From Candidatus Thermoplasmatota archaeon (GTDB lineage Archaea; Thermoplasmatota; SW-10-69-26; JACQPN01; JAJPHT01): DNA of 44,438 bases. The notes beneath the pieces are model-generated. The model searched no databases and had not been told where the DNA came from. It saw only the letters and a program-made list of their open reading frames with translations. Location of the stretch: positions 1 through 44,438 of the forward strand of contig DATLGO010000015.1 of NCBI GenBank assembly GCA_035540375.1, read 5' to 3'. Positions 36,247 through 44,347 of the stretch are shown piece by piece. A program made the position numbers and the translations under genes. Position 1 is the stretch's first letter. Each line of letters starts with the position of its first letter.

Positions 36247-37182
36247 ATGCTCGAACGGCGCACCTTGATCCTCGGGGCCCTGTTGTCGACCGCCGCCCTC
36301 ACCTTCGCGGGGTGCGTCACGCCCTCCGCGATGCCGATCCCGCTCGAGGCGACGGGCGACGAAGGGGCCTCCGCCGACGGCCTCGCGCCCGATGCGGGGG
36401 ACCTCGCGAACCTCACCCCCCCGACCGAGGCGACGATGCCCACATCGGGCGTCGGATCGATCGGATTCCCGCAGGGCCTCGACGCGCTCCCGCCCGCGCC
36501 CCCCGCGGGCGCAACCGAAGCGGTCGCGCCCGACACCCTGGGCGACGCCCCTCTCGCCGACGCCGGCGTCGTGCCCCCGGACGGCGTCGCTGAAGACGCG
36601 CTCGCGGAGATCCCCGCAACGGACGCAGCCGCTTCGGGCGCGTCGCCCGCGGAGGCGAAGGACGCGGAGAAGGCCGAGCGCGAGGCCGAGCGGAAGGAGC
36701 GCAAGGAGAAGCGCGAAGCCGAGCGCGAGGAGCGGAAGGCCAAGCGCGAGGCCGAGCGCGAAGCGCGCAACGCCGAGAAGAAGGGCGAGGACGCGAAGAA
36801 GGACAAGGGCAAGGGGAAGGACGCCAAGCCCAAGGAGGGGAAGGCGAAGGACAAGAAGAAGGACAAGGCCGGGAAGGACGGGAAGGCGGCCGACAAGAAG
36901 CCGAAGCCGAAGGGCAAGGACAAGAAGGACGGAAAGGCCGACGGCCAGTCCAAGAACAAAGGCAAGAAGGAAGGCAAGGACACGGCCGATTCGAAGGCCA
37001 AGCCGAAGGGGAAGGATTCGAAGAAGGGGTCCAACGACGGGACGTCCAAGAAGGACGGCGAGGGGATGGAGAAGGCCTCGAGGTCGAAGGACAAGGGCGG
37101 GAAGAAGGACGCGAAGCCGAAGCAGGCGAAGCCGGACGGCCAGAAGTCCGCGTCCAAGTCGAAGGATAGGAAGAGCGGCTGA
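36247..37182 (+). CDS. Lipoprotein with a very Lys-rich low-complexity C-terminus
   Basis: Protein of 311 aa. The signal peptide ends in a lipobox (LTFAGC, Cys23), so it is probably lipid-anchored on the outer face. Residues about 24-135 are an acidic, Ala/Pro/Asp-rich spacer. Residues about 137-180 are a charged helix of alternating Glu/Arg/Lys (AEKAEREAERKERKEKREAE and similar). The remaining 130 residues consist almost only of Lys, Asp, Gly and Ala in KKDK/GKDGK patterns. Such a tail is likely disordered and strongly basic, and could bind DNA, polyanionic surface polymers or cells. ATG 36247 starts right at the signal peptide. No enzymatic domain is visible. Confidence 0.8.
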   Translation: MLERRTLILGALLSTAALTFAGCVTPSAMPIPLEATGDEGASADGLAPDAGDLANLTPPTEATMPTSGVGSIGFPQGLDALPPAPPAGATEAVAPDTLGDAPLADAGVVPPDGVAEDALAEIPATDAAASGASPAEAKDAEKAEREAERKERKEKREAEREERKAKREAEREARNAEKKGEDAKKDKGKGKDAKPKEGKAKDKKKDKAGKDGKAADKKPKPKGKDKKDGKADGQSKNKGKKEGKDTADSKAKPKGKDSKKGSNDGTSKKDGEGMEKASRSKDKGGKKDAKPKQAKPDGQKSASKSKDRKSG

Positions 37183-37212
37183 TCGCGCGTCGCGAGGAGG
37201 CATCGGATCCGG

Positions 37213-37376
37213 ACCCGGACCCGGACCCGGACCCGGACCCGACGCCCGGCTCCCGGCGCCCGGTCCCGGCACCCGCGCCCGGTCCCGACGCCCGGACCCG
37301 GCCCCGAATCCCGGCACCCGGTCCCGGTCCCGGGTCCGACGCCCGGACCCCGGTCCCCGCGCCCGAAGGCCCCCGC
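37213..37376 (-). repeat. GGG-triplet array 3 (G-rich strand = minus)
   Basis: About 165 bp. On the plus strand CCC recurs every 6-7 nt (about 24 triplets), beginning with five GGACCC hexamers in tandem. The spacer words GAC, GGT, GGCA, GACG, GGCG and GAAT are the reverse complements of those in arrays 1 and 2. It is therefore the same repeat family in opposite orientation. It fills the gap between the Lys-rich lipoprotein stop and the UbiB-type kinase promoter (TATA at about 37478). Confidence 0.9.
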
Positions 37377-37476
37377 TCCAGGGGTGGGTGTGCCTCCCAC
37401 AATGATCCGGCCCGCTGCCCCCGCCTCGGTTGTGCCTCGCACTTTCCCCCCAGGAAGCCGGGGTCCGGAACCCAGT

Positions 37477-37487
37477 AGATATAAAGA
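37477..37487 (+). promoter_or_regulatory. TATA box of the UbiB-type kinase gene
   Basis: AGATATAAAG region, centred about 42 nt before ATG 37524, which leaves a leader of about 15 nt. Confidence 0.65.
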
Positions 37488-37523
37488 AGGGCGTGGCCTT
37501 ACCGCGCGTCAGGAACTCCTTCC

Positions 37524-39158
37524 ATGGCGCGCGCACGCGCGGTGAGCAAGCTCCAGCGGACGGTGGAGATCTCCCGCATCCTCTACAAGAACGACGTCTT
37601 CGGCATGATGCGGGAGATGGCCGTCGCGGAGAGGACCCCCGGTCCGCGGGGCGGCCAGGTCGTGATCCCGCCCGAGGTGCCCCGGAAGACGCGGCGCGCC
37701 CTCGAGGAGCTGGGCCCGACGTTCGTGAAGATCGGGCAGCTGCTCGGCACGCGCCCGGACCTCGTGCCGAAGGCGTTCGTGGACGAGTTCAAGAGCCTCT
37801 ACGACCGCACGACGCCCTCGCCGTTCCCGCTCATCAAGCAGCTCATCGAGCGGGAGCTGGGCCGCCCGATGGAGGAGCTGTTCGACCACTTCGAGGAGGT
37901 CCCGGTCGCGTCGGCCTCGATCGGGCAGGTCCATTTCGCGGTGCTGAAGAACGGCGAGAAGGTCGCCGTGAAGTGCCAGCACCCGGATATCGAGGAGCGC
38001 GTCTTCGTCGACTTCGAGATCATGGAGCCCATGGTCCGGTTCGTGGAGAACCTCTTCGCGGCGAGCCGGGTGTGGCAGCCCCGCGAGCACCTGAACGAGG
38101 TGTTCGACATGCTCGTGAAGGAGCTGGACTACCGCTACGAGGCGCGCAACCATCAGCGCGTGTACGAGTCCTTCCAGGGTTTCGAGGGGGTGAAGATCCC
38201 GAAGATCCACTGGGAGTTCACCGCGAAGCGCGTCCTCGTCCTCGAGCGCATCGAGGGCTACAAGCTCTCGGACTTCGACAACCCGGACCTCAAGGCCCTC
38301 GACGGCAAGCGCCTCGCCCGCGTGATCACGCACGCGATGGCGAAGCAGATGTTCGAGGACCGCCTCTTCCACGCCGACCCGTCGCCGGGCAACCTGATGG
38401 CCGTGGACGCGACGACGGTCGCGTTCCTCGACTTCGGCGCCGTCGGCAAGGTCACGAAGCGCCGCGCCGAGCGCATCCTGCATCTCATCATGGGCTTCGT
38501 GCGCAACGACGTCGAAGCCGTCGCGCAGAGCCTCTACGACATCTGCAACGTGTACGGGGAGGTCGACCTGCGGGCGCTATCGCGCGACGCGGAGCGCATC
38601 ATGGACTACCACGAGCGCGAGCGGGCGAGCGTCGGCGACCCGGTCGTTCTCGACATGATCATCCAGGTCGCGCAGCGGCACAACATGCTGCTCCCGCCGG
38701 ATTTCATGCTCATCACGCGCGCGCTTTTCCAGTTCGAGGGCCTCTGCAAGAAGCTCGACCCCGAATTCGAGCTCGTCGAAGTGCTGCAACCCTACATCCT
38801 CGGCGTCATCCGCCGTCGCGTCGTGAGCGCGGAAGGCGGCGCGGAGATGCTCCTCGACGCCGCGCTCCAGACGACCGAGTTCGTGAAGGCGCTCCCGACG
38901 CGCCTCGCGGCGCTCTCGCGCAAGATCGAGGGCAACGACCTGCGCATCAAGGTGGACCTCGCGTCGATGACCGAGTACCATGCGCAGGAGGAGCGCAGGA
39001 GCTTCCGGACCTCGTTCACGGCGCTCATCGCGGCGCTCGTCCTCGGCTCCGGCCTCGTGCTCGCCTTCGGAAGCCCGACCTTCCTGCTCCCGTTCCTCTT
39101 CGTCGCGTCGCTCTTCGTCCTGCTCTGGGCGTTCGTGATGCTCTATCTCGCCGATTGA
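37524..39158 (+). CDS. UbiB/ABC1/ADCK atypical kinase
   Basis: Protein kinase-like ATPase of 544 aa from the family that supports isoprenoid quinone synthesis or lipid transport. Diagnostic elements: the KxGQ motif LGPTFVKIGQLLGTRPDLVP (Lys69-Gln72), the Ala-rich loop VASASIGQVH replacing the Gly-rich loop (about 129-137), the ATP-binding VAVKCQHP (Lys150), the catalytic HADPSPGNLM and the metal-binding LDFGAVG. Two C-terminal hydrophobic segments (FTALIAALVLGSGLVLAFG and LLPFLFVASLFVLLWAFVML) anchor it in the membrane, as in UbiB. The substrate is unknown; the UbiA and GGPP synthase genes in this window are possible pathway partners. Confidence 0.94.
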   Translation: MARARAVSKLQRTVEISRILYKNDVFGMMREMAVAERTPGPRGGQVVIPPEVPRKTRRALEELGPTFVKIGQLLGTRPDLVPKAFVDEFKSLYDRTTPSPFPLIKQLIERELGRPMEELFDHFEEVPVASASIGQVHFAVLKNGEKVAVKCQHPDIEERVFVDFEIMEPMVRFVENLFAASRVWQPREHLNEVFDMLVKELDYRYEARNHQRVYESFQGFEGVKIPKIHWEFTAKRVLVLERIEGYKLSDFDNPDLKALDGKRLARVITHAMAKQMFEDRLFHADPSPGNLMAVDATTVAFLDFGAVGKVTKRRAERILHLIMGFVRNDVEAVAQSLYDICNVYGEVDLRALSRDAERIMDYHERERASVGDPVVLDMIIQVAQRHNMLLPPDFMLITRALFQFEGLCKKLDPEFELVEVLQPYILGVIRRRVVSAEGGAEMLLDAALQTTEFVKALPTRLAALSRKIEGNDLRIKVDLASMTEYHAQEERRSFRTSFTALIAALVLGSGLVLAFGSPTFLLPFLFVASLFVLLWAFVMLYLAD

Positions 39159-39183
39159 CGGAGCGCCGCGGGCCGCCCGCGGC

Positions 39184-39378
39184 TCAGCGGCGGACGCGCG
39201 TCGCGGCGAGTAGCCTTGCCGCGTCCTTGCGGTCGAACGTGACGGTCACGCCGCAAACGCGCGCGTGCGGCCGCACGAGGCGCACCTCGATCGCGCGGCG
39301 ATCGCTCTCGATCGACGCGAGCCGGAACCCGTGTCGCAGATACGCCCTCAGCCTCTCCATCTTCGGGTGCACGATCAC
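39184..39378 (-). CDS. Small basic protein (64 aa), unknown
   Basis: Short protein starting at GTG 39378 (VIVHPKMERLRAYLRHGF) or ATG 39360. About one residue in five is Arg, and two strands are visible (RAIEVRLVRPHARVCGVTVTFD). Evidence for a real gene is moderate: it fills the space after the UbiB-type gene without overlap. A TATA-like sequence (GTATAAAC on the minus strand, 39438-39445) lies about 60 nt upstream. No family is recognised. Confidence 0.5.
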   Translation of the reverse strand: MIVHPKMERLRAYLRHGFRLASIESDRRAIEVRLVRPHARVCGVTVTFDRKDAARLLAATRVRR

Positions 39379-39437
39379 ACCAGGCAGGCTGGCGACCGCG
39401 GACGGCTTCTTCCCTCTAGTTGTGTCGCCCCGCCAAT

Positions 39438-39482
39438 GTTTATACGCCCCCGGCGGGCCCGGCGAGCGACCGCAGCGGGCCC
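39438..39482. promoter_or_regulatory. TATA-like box and inverted repeat in a 314-bp gap
   Basis: GTTTATAC at 39438-39445 reads as a TATA box on either strand. It is followed by GGGCCCG (39455-39461) and CGGGCCC (39476-39482), a perfect 7-bp inverted repeat. The rest of the gap (39483-39650) is very GC-rich with no supported frame. It is either the promoter of the minus-strand 64-aa gene or the start of an unannotated plus-strand RNA. Confidence 0.35.
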
Positions 39483-39659
39483 ACGGCGCGCGACGACGCG
39501 CGAAGGGCGGCGGCGACGGCGCGCGCCGCGCGCACACCGGCAGCGCGCGGGTGAGACGATGCGCGCGGGGCGCGCTCGCGTCGCTGTGGCGGCCCAACGC
39601 GACGGGGTCATTTTGCGCGACGACCCAGGGACCCTGACGCGGCGGTCCCCTTGACAGGA

Positions 39660-39668
39660 AAGATAAAG
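39660..39668 (+). promoter_or_regulatory. TATA box of the 162-aa lipoprotein gene
   Basis: AAGATAAAG, centred 28 nt before ATG 39693. Confidence 0.55.
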
Positions 39669-39692
39669 CTGGGCCCGTCCCATGACCCCGTC

Positions 39693-40181
39693 ATGTCGGC
39701 CCCGAGCGTCATCCTCGTCGCCCTTGCGGTCGCGTTCGCCGGCTGCCTCGGCTCCACCGTCGAGCCCGCGCCCGTCGCGCCGGCCTCGAAACCCGCCGTC
39801 CCCGACCCCGAGACCACGAAGAAGGCGTTCACCATCGACGCCTCGCTCGCGGCGCCGCCCGTCTTCGTCTCCGTCGGCTTCAGCGGCCCGGCGTCGGCCC
39901 CGGCGGGCCCGGCGCCCCGCGCGCTCGTCGTGGAAGGAACGTGGACGTGCACCGCGCCGCCTTCGTGCAATGGCTTCCTCTATGCGTTCGGTCCCGCGGA
40001 GGAACTTCGCGATCAGGTGAGCGGCCGCGGTGGCGCGCGCATGGTCCTCGACCTCACGGACGACGACCGCGGAACGTGGCGCATCGTCCCGCAGGCTGGA
40101 GAGCCCGTCGTGAACCTGCGCGGCACGATCGCGGTCACCGTGTTCTACGAGACGCCGCCCGCGGACTTCACGGCCCTTTGA
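39693..40181 (+). CDS. Small lipoprotein, unknown function
   Basis: Protein of 162 aa. The signal peptide with lipobox (AFAGC, Cys18) predicts a lipid anchor. A Pro/Ala-rich linker (PAPVAPASKPAVPDPE) leads to a beta-rich domain (APPVFVSVGFSG; RALVVEGTWTC; RGTWRIVPQAGEPVVNLRGTIAVTVFYE) with two Cys close together (WTCTAPPSCNG), probably a disulfide. ATG 39693 is fixed by a TATA box 28 nt upstream; a nearby ATG at 39682 is in another frame. No known family is recognised. Confidence 0.82.
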   Translation: MSAPSVILVALAVAFAGCLGSTVEPAPVAPASKPAVPDPETTKKAFTIDASLAAPPVFVSVGFSGPASAPAGPAPRALVVEGTWTCTAPPSCNGFLYAFGPAEELRDQVSGRGGARMVLDLTDDDRGTWRIVPQAGEPVVNLRGTIAVTVFYETPPADFTAL

Positions 40182-40380
40182 TCGAGGCAAGGCCGCCGCG
40201 AAAGGCAGCCCGCCTCGCGCGGAGAAAGACGCCGCCTGCACACGCCGCGGCACGCCTGCGGCGCGTCGCGTCGCATGCGGTCCGACCGAGCGCATCGAGC
40301 GCGACGTTGCGCGGATGATCGGCGCCGCCGGGGACCTCGCGCGTCATCGGCGGCGAAAAAACGTGGATCATCGAAGATCG

Positions 40381-40405
40381 CCCCGGAGCGCTGGGCGCTC
40401 CGGGG
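40381..40405 (-). terminator. 11-bp hairpin terminator of the Cys-rich peptide gene
   Basis: CCCCGGAGCGC (40381-40391) and GCGCTCCGGGG (40395-40405) around a TGG loop. On the minus strand a run of six T occurs 19 nt further on (A6 at 40356-40361 on plus). Confidence 0.65.
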
Positions 40406-40427
40406 ATGGGGCGACGTCAAACCCTCT

Positions 40428-40670
40428 TCAGGGAAGGTGGACGCGCGCGCGGCACGTCGAACAACCCGGGTCCAGGATGTTCGTGCAGAACCCGTCGACC
40501 CAGAGCTCGCAGGGGTCGCGGCAGTCCTCGATGGACCCCGTGTCCTCGCAGTACGCGAAGCAGTGCTCATCCACGAGACCCTCGCACTTGTGCGTCCCGT
40601 GGGCGAGCGCGACGGACGGCGCGAGGGCGGTCACGAGGCCTGCGATGACGATCCAGCGAAGGATTTCCAT
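40428..40670 (-). CDS. Small secreted Cys-rich protein (80 aa)
   Basis: The signal peptide (WIVIAGLVTALAPSVALAHG) is followed by a mature part of about 57 residues with eight Cys (residues 29, 37, 41, 50, 54, 62, 70, 73). That spacing suggests four disulfides or a metal-binding knot. The mature part is acidic (LVDEHCFAYCEDTGSIEDC). It is followed by a strong hairpin terminator. No family is recognised. It could be a disulfide-stabilised surface or antagonistic peptide, or a metal-binding protein. The TlpA/CcdA pair elsewhere in the window could act on such disulfides. Confidence 0.72.
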   Translation of the reverse strand: MEILRWIVIAGLVTALAPSVALAHGTHKCEGLVDEHCFAYCEDTGSIEDCRDPCELWVDGFCTNILDPGCSTCRARVHLP

Positions 40671-40821
40671 CGGGGTCGAACGAACCGCGCAGGGAATGAT
40701 GCTGTCGACCGCCTGTCGCTCGCTCGACCCGGGAGGCGTCCTGATGGGTCAACGGCGCGGCGAAGCGCGAGCCGCTCGATAGGGCGGCTCGCCCCCGGGG
40801 AGCGCCGCCGCGAGGGTCCTC

Positions 40822-41823
40822 TCACGGCTTCGCGACCGCGCCGCCTTCGAGCCGACCCCCGACGTAGCGCGTCTTCGCGGGCACCCGCGATTGCGCGCCG
40901 AGGACCGCGTCCTCGACGACGGCGCCCTCTTCGACGATCGCGCCGTCGCAGAGGATGCTCCGCGCGACGCGCGCGCCCGGGCCCACCGAGGCGCCGTCGT
41001 AGAGGATCGAGCCCTCGACCTGCGCGTCGCGCGCGACCTTCGCGCCTGCGTAGAGGTCCGTCGCGACGACCTTCGCCGTGCGGTCGACCTCGGCCTTGTC
41101 CTTGAACGGTCCGCCGTGGTGGCGCTTGCCGAGCTCCGCGCTCGCGGCGATGAGGTCCGCGGGGCGGCCGACGTCCATCCAGAAGCCCTTGATCTCGCGC
41201 CCGTAGAGCGGCTTGCCCTCGGCGAGCATCCTGGGAAAGAGCTGCTTCGAGAAGTCGAAGGCCCCCTCCGCGGGGATCATCGAGAGGACCTCGGGCTCGA
41301 GGACGTAGATGCCCGCGTTGATGAGGTTCGAGAACACGTCCTCGCGCTTCGGCTTCTCCGCGAAGCGCACGATGCGGTCGTTGCCGTCGAGGCCCACAAT
41401 GCCGAACTGAGTCGGGTCCTCGACGCGCGTGAGCGCCATCGTCGCCATCGCGCCCTTCGCCTTGTGGGCCTTCACGAGGTCGCCGATGTCGACGTCGGCG
41501 AGCACGTCGCCCGAGGTGACGACGAAGGTGGAGTCGAGGAGCGCGCCGACCTTCTTGACGCCGCCCGCGGTGCCGGCGGGCGTGTCCTCCACGCTGTAGA
41601 AGACGCGCGCGCCGACCTTCGTACCGCCCGCGAGGCGTTCGATGAGGAGGTGGGGCTTGTAGTAGGTGGTGACGATGACGTCGCGGAAGCCGGCCTCGAC
41701 GAGGCGGTCGAGGACATACTCGATGGTGGGCTTTCCGGCGACGCGGACGAAGGGCTTCGGGAGCCGCTCGGTGATGGGGCGGAGCCGCGTGCCCTCGCCC
41801 CCGGCCATCACGATCGCTTTCAT
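40822..41823 (-). CDS. Sugar-phosphate nucleotidylyltransferase with left-handed beta-helix tail
   Basis: Makes NDP-sugars (for example GDP-mannose, dTDP- or UDP-glucose) for glycosylation. Length 333 aa. The nucleotide-binding signature is AIVMAGGEGTRLRPITERLPKPF at the N-terminus, and VVTSGDVLADVD holds the metal-binding Asp. GFWMDVGRPADLIAASAELG closes the catalytic domain. The C-terminal 90 residues show hexapeptide periodicity (YAGAKVARDAQVEGSILYDGASVGPGARVARSILCDGAIVEEGAVV), typical of GMP- and glucose-1-phosphate-type enzymes. The exact sugar and base cannot be read from the motifs. ATG 41823 is preferred over a frame extension to 41838. Confidence 0.93.
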   Translation of the reverse strand: MKAIVMAGGEGTRLRPITERLPKPFVRVAGKPTIEYVLDRLVEAGFRDVIVTTYYKPHLLIERLAGGTKVGARVFYSVEDTPAGTAGGVKKVGALLDSTFVVTSGDVLADVDIGDLVKAHKAKGAMATMALTRVEDPTQFGIVGLDGNDRIVRFAEKPKREDVFSNLINAGIYVLEPEVLSMIPAEGAFDFSKQLFPRMLAEGKPLYGREIKGFWMDVGRPADLIAASAELGKRHHGGPFKDKAEVDRTAKVVATDLYAGAKVARDAQVEGSILYDGASVGPGARVARSILCDGAIVEEGAVVEDAVLGAQSRVPAKTRYVGGRLEGGAVAKP

Positions 41824-41901
41824 GGGACGGGTGCCCAAAGGACCGCTAGTCCTTGAGCGTTCCTCCTACGATCTCGCGAGGCGTGACGCATCCTGGCCGG
41901 G

Positions 41902-43068
41902 TCATTCCCGCCAGGCCGCGTACGGAAAGCCGCTTCCGGTGTTGAAGAGGACCACCCGCTCGGACGGCCGGATCCACCCGCGATCGGCGAGCAGGCGCGC
42001 GGCCGCGACCGTCGCGCCGCCTTCCGGCGCCGCGTAGATGCCCGCGCGCGCGAGGTCGCGCGTCCCCTCCGCGATCGCCTTCTCGGAGACCGCAACGGCC
42101 GTCCCGCCGCTTGCGCGAAGCGCCCGGAGCACGAGGAAGTCGCCGATCGCGCGCGGCACGCGGAGGCCCGCGGCGCGCGTCGCCGCGTTTTCCCACGGCG
42201 TCGCGTCCTCGCGCCCCGCCTCGAACGCGGCGACGAGGGGCGCGCACCCCTCGCTCTGCACGGTGACGAGGCGCGGCCGCTCGGGGCCGACGAGGCCGAG
42301 CGCCTCCATCTCGGCGAACGCCTTCCACATCCCGACGATGCCGGTGCCGCCGCCCGTCGGGTAGACCACGACGTCGGGCATCGTCCAACCGAGGTCCTGG
42401 ACGACCTCGTAGCCCATCGTCTTCTTGCCCTCCGCGCGGTAGGGCTCCTTGAGCGTGCTCACGTCGAAGATCGACGGATCCTTCGCGACGAGCGCCTGGG
42501 CCTCCTTCGCGGCGTCGGTGATGAGGCCGCTCACGAGCGTCACGCGCGCCCCGAAGGCCTCGCATTCCTCGCGGATGACGGGCGGCACGTCGCGCGGCAT
42601 GAACACGTGCGCGGGCAGGCCCGCGGCCGCAGCGTACGCGGCGAGGGCGGCGGCCGCGTTGCCCGCGCTCGGGACGGCGAAGCCGCGCGCGCCGCGCTCC
42701 GCGTTCGCGGAGACGGCCATCGCGAGGCCGCGCGCCTTGAAGGACCCGGTCGGGTTGAGGCCCTCCTCCTTCACCGCCAGGTTCGGGATTCCGAGCGCCT
42801 CGCGAAGCCGCGCGGGCGCAAGAAGCGGCGTGCCCCCTTCGCCGAGCGTGAAGCGGAATCGCGCGTCCTCCACGGGGAGGACCTCGGCATAGCGCCAGAG
42901 GCCGGGGCGCCTCGCTTCGAGCGCCGAGCGCGTGACGCGACCGCGGAGGGCCGCGAGATCGTAGCGCGCGAGAAGCGGCTTTCCGCAGCAGCGCGACACG
43001 GTCGCGAGCGCGCGCGGGCCGTCCTCGTGGACGCGGCCGCAGCGGCCGCATTCGAGCCGCGCGATCAA
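41902..43068 (-). CDS. thrC: Threonine synthase
   Basis: PLP enzyme (388 aa) that converts O-phosphohomoserine to threonine. The Schiff-base Lys111 is in NPTGSFKARGLA, the phosphate loop is TGGGTGIVG, and AVPSAGNAAAALAAYAA is the Asn-containing substrate loop. The N-terminus has a small zinc-ribbon-like cluster (Cys7, Cys10, Cys27, Cys28), common in this branch. The start is TTG 43068, which overlaps the TGA stop of the symporter gene in TTGA (43065-43068), as ATGA overlaps do elsewhere. No ATG or GTG is near the conserved start. Co-transcription with the symporter suggests shared amino acid control. Confidence 0.93.
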   Translation of the reverse strand: MIARLECGRCGRVHEDGPRALATVSRCCGKPLLARYDLAALRGRVTRSALEARRPGLWRYAEVLPVEDARFRFTLGEGGTPLLAPARLREALGIPNLAVKEEGLNPTGSFKARGLAMAVSANAERGARGFAVPSAGNAAAALAAYAAAAGLPAHVFMPRDVPPVIREECEAFGARVTLVSGLITDAAKEAQALVAKDPSIFDVSTLKEPYRAEGKKTMGYEVVQDLGWTMPDVVVYPTGGGTGIVGMWKAFAEMEALGLVGPERPRLVTVQSEGCAPLVAAFEAGREDATPWENAATRAAGLRVPRAIGDFLVLRALRASGGTAVAVSEKAIAEGTRDLARAGIYAAPEGGATVAAARLLADRGWIRPSERVVLFNTGSGFPYAAWRE

Positions 43069-44315
43069 GGCGCCCGGATCTCCGGCGCGGGCTTCCCGGC
43101 CTCGGGACGCGTCGCGCGCACGATGCGGTGCACGAGGATCGCGAGCGCGCCGTTCGAGATGACGTTCGCGGCCGAGCGCAGCTGGTCGTTCGGGCCCGCG
43201 GCCATCGAGACGAAGAACGCCGTGTAGGTCGCGGCGGCCTCGGGCGGGATGCCGAGGCCGGCGATCGCGATCGGGGGGACGACCGCGACGAAGCCGCCCG
43301 GGACGCCCGGGATGCCGTGGAGGACGATGCCGAGCGGGATCGCGAGAAGGGCGATCTCCGCGAAGGTGGGCACGTGCCCGGTCGCGACGGCGGCGGTGAC
43401 GACGAGCGCGAAGGCGCCGATCATGCTGCCGTCGAGGTTCACGACGGCGCCGATGCCGAGCACCGCGTCGCCGACGTCCTCCGGGACCTCGAGATCGTCG
43501 CGCGCGGACTCGAGCGCGAGCGGGAGCGCGGCCATGCTCGAGGAGGCGGCCCAAGCGGGCGTTCCGGACTTGAGCGTGAAGCGACCGAAGCGGCGCACGC
43601 CGTCCTTGCCCGCGGCGAAGTAGACGAGCGCCGTGTAGAGGCCGAGGAATGATCCGAGGAGGACGACCGTGAGCGCGAAGCTCACGCCGTACCAGTAGGC
43701 CGCGTCGCCCGCGGCCCCGACCGCGCCGATGAGCGCGAGGCCCGCGGCGAAGAGGAGGAGCGGAAGGCCGACCTTGAGGACGGAGGCCAGGATGCGCAGC
43801 ATGAACGCGCCCCAGCGCGCGAAGGTAAGCCGCGTCTGGGTCGCGACGTATCCGACGACGCCCGTGCGGGCTCCGAGGATCGCGAGCGTGAAACCGACGA
43901 AGAGGCCGTACACGACCGCGATCACGGTCTGGGCGCGCAGGCCCTCCGCGAGGTGCTCCATGATCGAAGGTCCCTCCGCCGCGGCCGCGTCGGTCGACGC
44001 CGCGCCGAGGATCGGAAGACCGAAGAATCCCGCGATGAGGACGACCGCGTAGACCGCCGCGAGCACGGTCGAGATGACGAACGAGACGAAGACGAGAGGC
44101 AGCACGCGGCGACGGGACTTGTCGCCGAAATGGTCCGCGACGGTGGCCGCGAGAAGGAAGAGGATGAGGTAAGGGGCGATCACGTTGAAGGCCGCGACGA
44201 AGAGCTTGATGCCCTCCTTGCCCCAGGCCGTGGTGTCCGGGACGGCGACGGCGAGCAGGACGCCCGCGACGAGCGCGGCGAGCGGGATGATCGGGCCGAG
44301 GAGCTTCCGGACCAT
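43065..44315 (-). CDS. Dicarboxylate/amino acid:cation symporter (SDF/DAACS family)
   Basis: Secondary transporter (416 aa, eight helices plus two re-entrant hairpins) for glutamate, aspartate or related acids with Na+ or H+. The first re-entrant hairpin has the Ser-rich loop WAASSSMAALPLALE. VNLDGSMIGAFALVV corresponds to the NMDGT motif, and PGVPGGFVAVVPP is the second hairpin. FFVSMAAGPNDQLRSAANVISNGA contains the substrate-binding Asp and Arg/Asn of the last helix. ATG 44315 lies 29 nt after a TATA box. First gene of an operon with thrC. Confidence 0.92.
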   Translation of the reverse strand: MVRKLLGPIIPLAALVAGVLLAVAVPDTTAWGKEGIKLFVAAFNVIAPYLILFLLAATVADHFGDKSRRRVLPLVFVSFVISTVLAAVYAVVLIAGFFGLPILGAASTDAAAAEGPSIMEHLAEGLRAQTVIAVVYGLFVGFTLAILGARTGVVGYVATQTRLTFARWGAFMLRILASVLKVGLPLLLFAAGLALIGAVGAAGDAAYWYGVSFALTVVLLGSFLGLYTALVYFAAGKDGVRRFGRFTLKSGTPAWAASSSMAALPLALESARDDLEVPEDVGDAVLGIGAVVNLDGSMIGAFALVVTAAVATGHVPTFAEIALLAIPLGIVLHGIPGVPGGFVAVVPPIAIAGLGIPPEAAATYTAFFVSMAAGPNDQLRSAANVISNGALAILVHRIVRATRPEAGKPAPEIRAP

Positions 44316-44339
44316 GGCACCCCCCGAACACCACCCCCG

Positions 44340-44347
44340 CATTTAAC
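44340..44347 (-). promoter_or_regulatory. TATA box of the symporter-thrC operon
   Basis: GTTAAAT on the minus strand, centred 29 nt before ATG 44315. Confidence 0.6.

Noticed and set aside
36413-37402. Minus-strand Ser/Pro-rich frames opposite the Lys-rich lipoprotein
   Set aside because: The plus frame has signal peptide and lipobox; the minus frames lack start signals and run into array 3.
39559-39654. 31-codon plus-strand frame after the GTTTATAC box
   Set aside because: Arg/Ala composition, far from the expected transcript start, no conserved features.
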